Source of the DNA: Bacteroidia bacterium
GTDB lineage: Bacteria; Bacteroidota; Bacteroidia; Bacteroidales; Azobacteroidaceae
Direction: 5' to 3'
Length of the DNA: 49,769 bases
Assembly (NCBI GenBank): GCA_025996815.1
Contig: BNTT01000004.1
Location: 1 to 49,769, forward strand
In this document: piece by piece, positions 27,042-33,269 of the stretch
Numbering within the stretch: position 1 is the stretch's first letter
Layout: every line of letters begins with the position of its first letter
Made by a program: the position numbers and the translations under genes
Notes under the pieces: generated by a model
What the model was told of the DNA's origin: nothing
What the model saw: the letters and a program-made list of their open reading frames with translations, nothing else
Database searches by the model: none

Positions 27042-29636
27042 TTATTCCGCGCATTTAGCATAACTTTCTGCCTCCTGCCGGATGGTCTTCAACACATCTT
27101 CGCCTGTGCCGATGCGGTAGCCTTCGGAGGAGTAGATGATGCCGCCGCTGCGGGTGAGATAGACTGTGAGGGGGAAGTTGTCGCCAAATTCGGTTTGCAG
27201 GGCACCGGCGGTGGCTTTGAGCAGGGTGCGGTCGGCATCGGCTGCCCACGCCGTTTGCTGCGGCAAGCCCTTGAAGACGGTGGCATCGAAGGCGGAGGTC
27301 TGTTTATCACTTGGAACCATCAGCAGGATGCCTCCTGCCCATTCTTCCAGCGACTTTTGCACGGCGGGGAGGTCTTGCAGGATGTGTTTGGATGGCTCTT
27401 TGCTTGGGTCTATGAAGCAGAGCATCAAGCCTTTGTCGTGCGAGAGGTCTTTTAGTGTCGTTTTTGTGCCGTCGTTCAGAATAACTATCGAGTTCATATC
27501 CACGATGCCTTTCACAAACAGTTTGCCGGTTACTTCGGGCAATTTAATGGTCGCTGTTTGGGGCGCGTCTTTCTTCAATTCAAAGTGTTCTGTGTGCACA
27601 AACACCGAGCCGTCGTTGGCGCGGCTGCCCACCAAGAGGCGGTAATAGCCTTCGTCCAAGGTGAGCGTCGCGGGGAAATTCGCCAGCAGCGGGTTGCCCT
27701 CGTAGTTCAGTGTCTGAAAATCGCCGTTTTTATACACCGCCAGCGTGTAGTGCGATTCGTAGCCCGGCTTCACGATGTTCGACGGGTCGCTTTTCAGGGT
27801 CAATCGCGCTTGCGGCAGGTTGGACGATGCGTTTTCGGAGGGGTCAAACACCACGTCAATCCATTGTCCGTTTTCCCCATATTGCGGCTTCGCCGTCGCC
27901 GTTTCGATGCGGGCGGGGATATTATTGTCGCGACACATTGCCACGAACAGGATGTTGCGCGACCGCCTGTCGGCAATGCCCAACTCAAACGCTCCACGCG
28001 GCGAGAGCATACAATTATAATAGTTCGCCTCATTGTCAATCGTGATGGTTTCCTTGATGTGGGCTATGATTTCCGACACGTTCATCGCCGCCTTTGCCGA
28101 AAAATAGCCGCGCCAGGGCGTTATCAGTTCGTTTTCGATGCGGGGCGACATCACGTCGGCGGGTGCGGCAATGTGATTCATCAAAAATGAGGCGGGGGTG
28201 TCGCGCAAATCCTTCGCTTTCAATGTGGCGAGGAACGGAAACAGATTGGGATTTTTCTTTTCCAGAGTGAGTAATGCTTTGATTTCTTGCCAATTGCCCT
28301 GCGCCAATTCGAGATATTTCCACGTGTTGGCTTTGTTCAGACCGAGTTCGGAAGCCACATTTTCGGCGTATTCCTTCGTGGCAAAAGTTGCCATATAGGC
28401 GTTGCGGATGGAGTCTTCCTGCGTCAGGCGGGCGACGTTGGCGGCGATTTTCTCTGCCGAGATTTCTTTGACAGGCTGCGCCGAGGGCACGTTTATCAGG
28501 TAATCTTCCGCATAAGTCGTGCCCGCGCGGTGGTCTAATTTCACCACCGTCAGGTCAGCCGACGGCTCGGATTTTTGGTAGCCATACGCCGCGTTTTTGT
28601 CTGCCCACACCATTAAATCGCCCATGCCGGAGATGATGGAGGTTTCGCCGTTGGCATCGGTCGTGTTGGTCGAGATGGCATACAATTCGGCATAATTATA
28701 GACCTTGAACTGCACGCGCGCATCGGCAACGGGCTGATTCTCGGCATCCACTACGCGCACTTTCACCGTCCGCGTTTGGGTGTAATTGCTTGTGAGATTG
28801 ATGATTGAGCAGAGCGGTGTCTGCGAATTTTTCTCTTCGGGACCGTTGTAAAGCCCGTACACCTTGGTGTGCACCATCATGGCACGTTTCGCCGGTCCGG
28901 TAAACCACGCGACGTCCAATTCCGGCTCAGGCTCGCACGCGCCCATATAGTGCCACGTGCCGTCTATCCATACTTCCACCCAGGCGTGATTGTCGTCGGT
29001 GTGCACCCAGCGCGGGGTATAGCATTGACGAGCCGGAATGCCTACCGCCCGGAGTGCTGCCACGGCGAAGGTCGATTCCTCGCCACAGCGTCCCCACGAC
29101 GTTTTGACCAATGCCAACGATGCCGACGTGCGGGCATCCGTGCCGCGGTAGGTCACTTTTTCGTGGCACCAATGGTTCACTTCCAGTGCGGCATCCGCCA
29201 TCGACAAGCCCTTGACGCGGTCTTTCAACTCGTCGAAAAAGGCGACACGCGACGCATCCAGATATTCATTATTGACGCGATAGACCAACACGAAGTGCCT
29301 GAAAATATCCTCAGGGATGGTGCGTCCCCACGCGAAAACGGTGCGCGTTTGGAAAGCGGCATCCACCTGTTGCAGGAAAAAATCGCCGTCACAGTCCGCC
29401 AAATCGCACAACGGCATATAGGCATACAAAAATTCCAGAGCCTCCCGCTGTTCAACGGTCAAATCCGGCTTGTTGAACACCGAAAACAAGGCATCCTGCC
29501 TGCCGACAGCCTCCGCCTGACGTTTTTCAAACTGCGCGTGCACCGTTTTGCGATAATTCGCATCCCGCAAAAAATGCTTCTCGCCACACGCCGCCAGCAA
29601 CACACTCACCACCAATAGAACAACCGTCTTTTTCAT
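27042..29636 (-). CDS. transglutaminase-like lipoprotein with C-terminal thioredoxin-like domain
   Basis: Protein of 864 aa with a lipoprotein signal (VLLAACGEK, Cys17). The transglutaminase/protease core has Cys184 (SWGRCGEES), GIPARQCYTPRWVHTDDNHAW with His217, then WIDGTWHYMGACEPEPE. The third triad residue, usually Asp, is replaced by a Cys-Glu context, as in other Bacteroidota members of this type. A beta-rich middle region follows, with a carboxypeptidase-regulatory-like repeat near RTVKVRVVDAENQPVADARVQFKVYN and then a second possible transglutaminase-like segment. The C-terminal 160 residues (KGLMLCFIDPSKEPSKHILQDLP) resemble a thioredoxin/AhpC-like fold without a CxxC. Role is probably peptide or glycopeptide processing on the cell surface; this is inferred. 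Confidence 0.82.
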   Translation of the reverse strand: MKKTVVLLVVSVLLAACGEKHFLRDANYRKTVHAQFEKRQAEAVGRQDALFSVFNKPDLTVEQREALEFLYAYMPLCDLADCDGDFFLQQVDAAFQTRTVFAWGRTIPEDIFRHFVLVYRVNNEYLDASRVAFFDELKDRVKGLSMADAALEVNHWCHEKVTYRGTDARTSASLALVKTSWGRCGEESTFAVAALRAVGIPARQCYTPRWVHTDDNHAWVEVWIDGTWHYMGACEPEPELDVAWFTGPAKRAMMVHTKVYGLYNGPEEKNSQTPLCSIINLTSNYTQTRTVKVRVVDAENQPVADARVQFKVYNYAELYAISTNTTDANGETSIISGMGDLMVWADKNAAYGYQKSEPSADLTVVKLDHRAGTTYAEDYLINVPSAQPVKEISAEKIAANVARLTQEDSIRNAYMATFATKEYAENVASELGLNKANTWKYLELAQGNWQEIKALLTLEKKNPNLFPFLATLKAKDLRDTPASFLMNHIAAPADVMSPRIENELITPWRGYFSAKAAMNVSEIIAHIKETITIDNEANYYNCMLSPRGAFELGIADRRSRNILFVAMCRDNNIPARIETATAKPQYGENGQWIDVVFDPSENASSNLPQARLTLKSDPSNIVKPGYESHYTLAVYKNGDFQTLNYEGNPLLANFPATLTLDEGYYRLLVGSRANDGSVFVHTEHFELKKDAPQTATIKLPEVTGKLFVKGIVDMNSIVILNDGTKTTLKDLSHDKGLMLCFIDPSKEPSKHILQDLPAVQKSLEEWAGGILLMVPSDKQTSAFDATVFKGLPQQTAWAADADRTLLKATAGALQTEFGDNFPLTVYLTRSGGIIYSSEGYRIGTGEDVLKTIRQEAESYAKCAE

Positions 29637-29680
29637 CTTTCTGTAATTTTATTTTAATAGACTTCTAAAAAATAATTTCC

Positions 29681-29689
29681 GCAAAGGTA
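29681..29689 (-). promoter_or_regulatory. -7 element for transglutaminase-DUF2264 operon
   Basis: TACCTTTGC on the minus strand, 44 bp upstream of the ATG at 29636. Confidence 0.65.
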
Positions 29690-29828
29690 CAAAAAAATTC
29701 AAGAAAACGGAGCGCATTTGGAAGAATTGAGTAAGGATTTTTAAATTCTCGAAAAAATAAAAAAAATATTTCATTGATAATTAGGTGCTTATGACAAATA
29801 TGTTGTGAAACAGGGAAAATAATCATTA

Positions 29829-29865
29829 AAAAGTTTGCATATTGCAAACTTTTATGTTACCTTTG
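29829..29865 (+). promoter_or_regulatory. promoter with perfect 11-bp palindromic operator over the -33 box
   Basis: AAAAGTTTGCA (29829-29839) and TGCAAACTTTT (29843-29853) are perfect inverted arms with a TAT centre. The palindrome contains a TTTG -33 element (29834-29837), 20 bp ahead of the -7 TACCTTTG (29858-29865). This is the layout of a repressor-controlled promoter. The XRE-type protein encoded at 30273 is the obvious candidate repressor. Confidence 0.7.
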
Positions 29866-29915
29866 TGGCGTATTTAGAACTGCCGGGTCAGCAGGATAAA
29901 AACGACGCAAGGTCT

Positions 29916-30251
29916 ATGACAAATTTATTTGAAGCGATTAAAACAATCGCGAGCGAAAATCCGGAGGGATTCACCGTTAAAATTCCGGAATTGGAATTTG
30001 TAACAAGTGGTTACATTGTTGCTTACATTGAAACGCAAAACTGTTTTGGAGATGAAGGATTGCGGAAAGTAATCGAACATGCTGAGCATCACGACAAAAT
30101 CGTGGGAGGATGGCTGAACGAACAAAACGAACAATTCTACTTCGACAGCAGTCAAGTTTTTCAGACCAAAGACGAAGCAATCGAATTTGGGAAACAGCAA
30201 AAGCAACTTGCTATTTTTGACATGAATACATTTTCGGAAATTCGGTTGTAA
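29916..30251 (+). CDS. small conserved-looking protein of unknown function, partner of XRE regulator
   Basis: Protein of 111 aa starting at ATG 29916 (MTNLFEAIKTIASENPEGFTV). The longer frame from 29835 begins inside the palindromic operator and is rejected. It has no signal peptide and no membrane segment. Notable segments are SGYIVAYIETQNCFGDEGLRKVI, then GGWLNEQNEQFYFDSSQVF, and a C-terminal AIFDMNTFSEIRL. The layout recalls short proteins of Bacteroidota mobile elements, but I cannot name a family. It lies 21 bp ahead of an XRE-domain gene and shares its palindrome-controlled promoter, so a toxin-antitoxin-like or phage-type regulatory pair is the working idea. Confidence 0.7.
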   Translation: MTNLFEAIKTIASENPEGFTVKIPELEFVTSGYIVAYIETQNCFGDEGLRKVIEHAEHHDKIVGGWLNEQNEQFYFDSSQVFQTKDEAIEFGKQQKQLAIFDMNTFSEIRL

Positions 30252-30272
30252 CAAGCATAAAATTAAATAGTT

Positions 30273-30782
30273 ATGAAAGGGATAGAATTGATTTCAACGC
30301 TCACTAAGGAGCAAAGAGAATTGTTAGAAACGTCTGAACTTAATTACAGGCGGTTTGCGCGCATTTACTTCAAAATTCTTGCTTCCTCAGAAAATGAATT
30401 GGTAGTAAAAGTTTGGCAACAGGAAAATCCGGCAGGAAAGTATTTGTCCGGGAAAGAACTTGTGGAACGTGCTAAAGGTGTGTTTGACGGGATTGTTCCG
30501 GCAAATGTAACGTTGTATGTGCGTCCGGTACCGTTCGCCAAAATTGAATTGGAGGATTTTTCTAAAGAAAAAGCCGTCAAAAAAATGGAACAGTTAGGGC
30601 TTCAGCCCAAAGACCTTGTTAAGATGCTTGACATAGATAAATCGTCTATCAGTTCGATGCTGAGTGGGGAACGAAATTTGTCGAAGCTCGGGCGTGCCAT
30701 GCTCTACTATTTTTTCAAATACATGGAAGAGCATCCCCAAAAGGAAACAATACACAGTTTAAGTCAGGCGCAACTCGTTTGA
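30273..30782 (+). CDS. XRE-family helix-turn-helix regulator / possible antitoxin
   Basis: Protein of 169 aa. Residues about 105-155 (MEQLGLQPKDLVKMLDIDKSSISSMLSGERNLSKLGRAMLYYFFKYM) form an XRE-type helix-turn-helix; the recognition helix is SSISSMLSGER. The N-terminal ~100 residues are alpha/beta and of unknown family (ELNYRRFARIYFKILASSENELVVKVWQQE). They resemble the toxin-binding half of an antitoxin, or a HicB-like domain, only in a general way. It follows the 111-aa gene by 21 bp. The perfect palindrome in front of the pair is a probable binding site. Confidence 0.75.
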   Translation: MKGIELISTLTKEQRELLETSELNYRRFARIYFKILASSENELVVKVWQQENPAGKYLSGKELVERAKGVFDGIVPANVTLYVRPVPFAKIELEDFSKEKAVKKMEQLGLQPKDLVKMLDIDKSSISSMLSGERNLSKLGRAMLYYFFKYMEEHPQKETIHSLSQAQLV

Positions 30783-30804
30783 TTTTTCACTCTTTGTACT
30801 CCAC

Positions 30805-30820
30805 GTAGCGTGGACGCTAC
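30805..30820. repeat. short GTAGCGT-gg-ACGCTAC hairpin between convergent genes
   Basis: Perfect 7-bp arms with a 2-nt centre in the 72-bp gap between convergent genes. It has no U-run and might act as a weak transcription stop. Confidence 0.4.
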
Positions 30821-30854
30821 ACCAAGGGCATCTCAATATTCTAATCATCACTAT

Positions 30855-31496
30855 TTACAATGCCCTATAATCCAATTCGCCAATCAGCTTTAATGCCCCA
30901 TTGATTGCTTCGGCTCGAAATTTGAAATCTGTAATCGCCGGTTTTATAAGAGCAAAACTTATCAACAGAAATAGAAAAGCAAAAGAGGTCCAAAAATATT
31001 TCAATGCAGATACAGGCTTCTGATAGAAGGCAAATTGTAAACCACCAAAAATAACCATAGGTGTGAGAATCTGAGGAAACGGACCTGGTAGTTTCTTTTT
31101 AAAATAATCCAGCCAAAACAGTCTGTTTTCAAATGTGTTTTGTTCGCCCAAAAACAAAGCAAATTTTTCTAATTCAAAGTCAAGCATACTTTTACAAGTG
31201 TCTGATTGATAATACTTTTCAAAAACTTTTTTCTCAAACGCCATTTTTTGTTTGGCAAACGCCCAAAAAGGAACAACCACCAACATTCCACAAACGACAG
31301 ACGCTATCCATAAATGTGCTTCAAGAAGTAAACCCATCCCATAAATCGGAAGTGGAATGAAAAAGGGCGGAACAAAAAATAGAATTTTTTGCCCAATCGT
31401 GAATTTGCTGAAATACAATTTCCGCCATGACAAATCCTTAGCGATATATTTCAGAATAGCATCTGTGTCCTCAGGACTATTTAATGTTGTTTTCAT
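30855..31496 (-). CDS. hypothetical membrane protein
   Basis: Protein of 213 aa with two hydrophobic hairpins: FFVPPFFIPLPIYGMGLLL and LWIASVVCGMLVVVPFWAF in the first half, and LTPMVIFGGLQFAFY and YFWTSFAFLFLLISFALI in the second. A soluble, Lys/Glu/Phe-rich middle separates them, so four TM helices are likely. The family is not recognised. It lies convergent to the XRE regulator, AT-rich like the rest of the islet, and has no clear TACCTTTGC element upstream. Confidence 0.6.
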   Translation of the reverse strand: MKTTLNSPEDTDAILKYIAKDLSWRKLYFSKFTIGQKILFFVPPFFIPLPIYGMGLLLEAHLWIASVVCGMLVVVPFWAFAKQKMAFEKKVFEKYYQSDTCKSMLDFELEKFALFLGEQNTFENRLFWLDYFKKKLPGPFPQILTPMVIFGGLQFAFYQKPVSALKYFWTSFAFLFLLISFALIKPAITDFKFRAEAINGALKLIGELDYRAL

Positions 31497-31637
31497 GTGT
31501 ACTTCGTTTTTAATTCGATTTTTCTACTTTTTTCATAACTTTACTTTTTTCTAAAAAAATGCACTGTTTGTAAATAAAACGTTTATTATATAAATATATT
31601 GTTTGCCTTTGCACCGTGAAACAAAATTACAAAAAAA

Positions 31638-31694
31638 ATGGACACAAACAAAATCACGCCGGAAGAAATCAAAGCGTTGGGGCTGAAGGCATAA
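31638..31694 (+). CDS. 18-codon ORF with own promoter-like site and terminator
   Basis: MDTNKITPEEIKALGLKA followed by TAA. A -7-like element (TGCCTTTGC, with TG in place of TA) lies 26 bp upstream at 31604-31612. A hairpin terminator follows at 31719-31747. It could be a free-standing micropeptide, a leader peptide, or the 5' stub of a gene lost by deletion. The charged helical composition looks like the start of a longer protein. Confidence 0.35.
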   Translation: MDTNKITPEEIKALGLKA

Positions 31695-31718
31695 TTGATT
31701 TTTATTTCGATGATAATT

Positions 31719-31747
31719 AAGCACTTATGTAAAATAGGTGCTTTTTT
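31719..31747 (+). terminator. intrinsic terminator after 18-codon ORF
   Basis: AAGCACTTA pairs with TAGGTGCTT (one G-T pair) across a 7-nt loop, followed by TTTT. It sits directly ahead of the next promoter and so isolates the DUF5053 gene from upstream transcription. Confidence 0.6.
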
Positions 31748-31755
31748 GTTTGTTT

Positions 31756-31780
31756 AATACGAATTTTCGTATTACCTTTG
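31756..31780 (+). promoter_or_regulatory. promoter with AATACGAA palindrome
   Basis: AATACGAA-TT-TTCGTATT is a perfect 8-bp-arm inverted repeat (31756-31773) abutting the -7 TACCTTTG (31773-31780). This arrangement suggests repressor control of the DUF5053 gene. Confidence 0.6.
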
Positions 31781-31801
31781 CGGCGTATAAAAGCAGATAT
31801 T

Positions 31802-32047
31802 ATGGAAGCAGTTATTTCTCAGAAAAAGGCATTGAAATATCAATTGCAAGACATTGTGTTGGATGTTACCTGGTCAAAAATTGCATCGCGCTATTTTGGC
31901 AAATCATCTTCGTGGATGTATCACAAACTCAACGGTGTGGATGGCAATGGAAAGCCAACAGAATTTACAGATGAAGAAAGAGTTCAATTTAAAAATTCGC
32001 TCTTCGACTTTTCCGACCGGATTCGTAACGCCGCCTATCAAATCTAA
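31802..32047 (+). CDS. DUF5053-type small protein with helix-turn-helix character
   Basis: Protein of 81 aa from ATG 31802. LQDIVLDVTWSKIASRYFGKSSSWMYHKLNGVDGNGKP matches the DUF5053 pattern common in Bacteroides-group mobile regions. The segment SKIASRYFGKSSSWMYHKLNG reads like a helix-turn-helix, so the protein may bind DNA, possibly the palindrome in its own promoter. The ORF starting at 31778 has no better start. The DNA after its stop is open in other frames but has no convincing gene (see 32048-32274). Confidence 0.7.
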   Translation: MEAVISQKKALKYQLQDIVLDVTWSKIASRYFGKSSSWMYHKLNGVDGNGKPTEFTDEERVQFKNSLFDFSDRIRNAAYQI

Positions 32048-32274
32048 ATACGGCAAATACGAACGCAAACTGCGCGAGTGCATCCAAGACTTCTGCAAAT
32101 ACTACCGCCACCAACGAAGAACTGCTATTGGCAATGGAGCAAACAGGCACCCGCAACACCACCGAGGGTTTTAAAAAAGACAAGTCAGGCGAGAAGCTCG
32201 CAGAAACGGAAGAAGACAAACTCGAATACCGCACAGACGGAACGGATGCCGAAGAAAACACGATGAGTAGTTAA
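32048..32274 (+). pseudogene. probable gene remnant after DUF5053
   Basis: Two frames look protein-like in succession: one encodes KYGKYERKLRECIQDFCKYY just after the DUF5053 stop. Another, open to the TAA at 32272, encodes TTATNEELLLAMEQTG and then a charged tail with KLEYRTDGTDAEEN. The second has an ATG only at 32134 (46 aa). No single frame covers the segment, which suggests a frameshifted remnant. I cannot name the parent family. Confidence 0.3.
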
Positions 32275-32332
32275 ACTTTGTTAAATATTAGAAATAATCA
32301 CATTTTTATTTACACAATGGTATTATTTTTAC

Positions 32333-32341
32333 TACCTTTGC
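32333..32341 (+). promoter_or_regulatory. -7 element for hicAB
   Basis: TACCTTTGC 28 bp upstream of the HicA ATG at 32370; the preceding 50 bp are very AT-rich. Confidence 0.65.
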
Positions 32342-32369
32342 GCTGTCAAACAATAAAGTACAATAAACA

Positions 32370-32564
32370 ATGAAACGATACAAGGTAGTAGAAGTAATTA
32401 AACTGTTGGAAGCCGATGACTGGTATCTCTCTTATTGGAAAGGAGACCACAGACAATTCAGGCATCCAACGAAGCAAACAAAAGCATCCGTAAGGGGCAA
32501 GCTATCCGAAGTTCTAAGTCAAGAAAATTTAAACAGCATTTGGAAACAGGCAGGGTGGAAGTAA
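32370..32564 (+). CDS. hicA: HicA-family mRNA interferase toxin
   Basis: Protein of 64 aa with the HicA dsRNA-binding-like fold. VVEVIKLLEADDWYLSYWKGDHRQFRHPTK contains the catalytic His in the GDHRQFRHP segment (GSHxxF/Y in most members; Asp replaces Ser here). GKLSEVLSQENLNSIWKQAGW is the typical C-terminal helix. In type II systems HicA cleaves mRNA and is neutralised by HicB. Length and gene order (toxin first) are normal for hicAB. The antitoxin gene starts 26 bp downstream. Confidence 0.88.
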   Translation: MKRYKVVEVIKLLEADDWYLSYWKGDHRQFRHPTKQTKASVRGKLSEVLSQENLNSIWKQAGWK

Positions 32565-32590
32565 CCACCCTGCTAAAAAAAATAAAAACA

Positions 32591-33004
32591 ATGGAAAAAA
32601 TACAAGTAAAAGTAGGCTGGAGCGGAAATAACTACAGTTGTGTAACAGAAAATTCTGCATTAAATGGTTTTGTTGTTGTCACAAACAAAACATTAGATGG
32701 ACTTAAAAAAGACTTGCAAGAAGCCATCCAATTTCATATTGATGGCTGTGTACATGATGGCGATGCTCTACCGGAATGGTTGCAACAAGGCGAATATGAA
32801 TTAGAGTATCAATTAGAAACTTCGGCAATGCTTCATCGCTTGGATGGCATACTCACACGGTCTGCCATTGCACGGGCTACAGGTATCAATCAGCGACAAA
32901 TCGGGCATTATGCTTCAGGACACAAAAAGCCAAGGGTAATGCAGCGCGAAAAGATAATTAACGGCATTCACGCAATCAGCCGTGAATTAGCATCTGTTGT
33001 GTAG
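32591..33004 (+). CDS. hicB: HicB-family antitoxin with XRE domain
   Basis: Protein of 137 aa from ATG 32591; the longer frame from 32435 runs antisense to hicA logic and overlaps it, so it is rejected. The N-terminal half (MEKIQVKVGWSGNNYSCVTE, GFVVVTNKTLDGLKKDLQEAIQFHIDG) is the partially degraded RNase-H-like HicB fold. The C-terminal half (LTRSAIARATGINQRQIGHYASGHKKPRVMQREKI) is an XRE helix-turn-helix for autorepression. It is followed by a strong terminator at 33036-33066. Confidence 0.85.
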   Translation: MEKIQVKVGWSGNNYSCVTENSALNGFVVVTNKTLDGLKKDLQEAIQFHIDGCVHDGDALPEWLQQGEYELEYQLETSAMLHRLDGILTRSAIARATGINQRQIGHYASGHKKPRVMQREKIINGIHAISRELASVV

Positions 33005-33035
33005 TTATTGTTTGACGACAAATTTCACAATTGCG

Positions 33036-33066
33036 AGGGGCTGTCTCAAAAGGACAGCCCCTTTTT
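33036..33066. terminator. intrinsic terminator after hicB
   Basis: AGGGGCTGTC pairs perfectly with GACAGCCCC(T) across a 7-nt loop and is followed by TTTTT on the plus strand. It separates hicAB from the oppositely oriented tRNA-Cys. Confidence 0.8.
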
Positions 33067-33076
33067 GCTATACTGA

Positions 33077-33146
33077 GGTTCCTGGCGGATTCGAACCGCC
33101 GTCATCGGTTTTGCAGACCGGTACCTAACCACTCGGCCAAGGAACC
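33077..33146 (-). tRNA. tRNA-Cys (anticodon GCA)
   Basis: The minus strand gives acceptor GGTTCCT/AGGAACC. The anticodon stem CGGT/ACCG encloses the loop CTGCAAA with GCA. The T arm is GGCGG/CCGCC with TTCGAAT. No CCA is encoded. A TAATTTTGC promoter element lies upstream at 33159-33167, the same variant as in front of tRNA-Gln. Confidence 0.92.
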
Positions 33147-33158
33147 TTGTTAGACGCT

Positions 33159-33167
33159 GCAAAATTA
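33159..33167 (-). promoter_or_regulatory. -7 element for tRNA-Cys
   Basis: TAATTTTGC on the minus strand, a TAnnTTTG match 13 bp upstream of the mature tRNA. Confidence 0.6.
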
Positions 33168-33229
33168 GTGCTTTTTTTTGACTTATCCAAATAAAATGCG
33201 ATTTTTCTTCAAAAATAAAAAAAAATTAC

Positions 33230-33238
33230 TACCTTTGC
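33230..33238 (+). promoter_or_regulatory. -7 element for glycyl-tRNA synthetase
   Basis: TACCTTTGC 31 bp upstream of the ATG at 33270. Confidence 0.65.
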
Positions 33239-33269
33239 GCATAAATTTGCGAATAAAATTGTTTCAAAA

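Noticed and set aside
29835..29915. Longer start for the 111-aa protein
   Set aside because: The extension begins inside the palindromic operator and crosses the -7 box.
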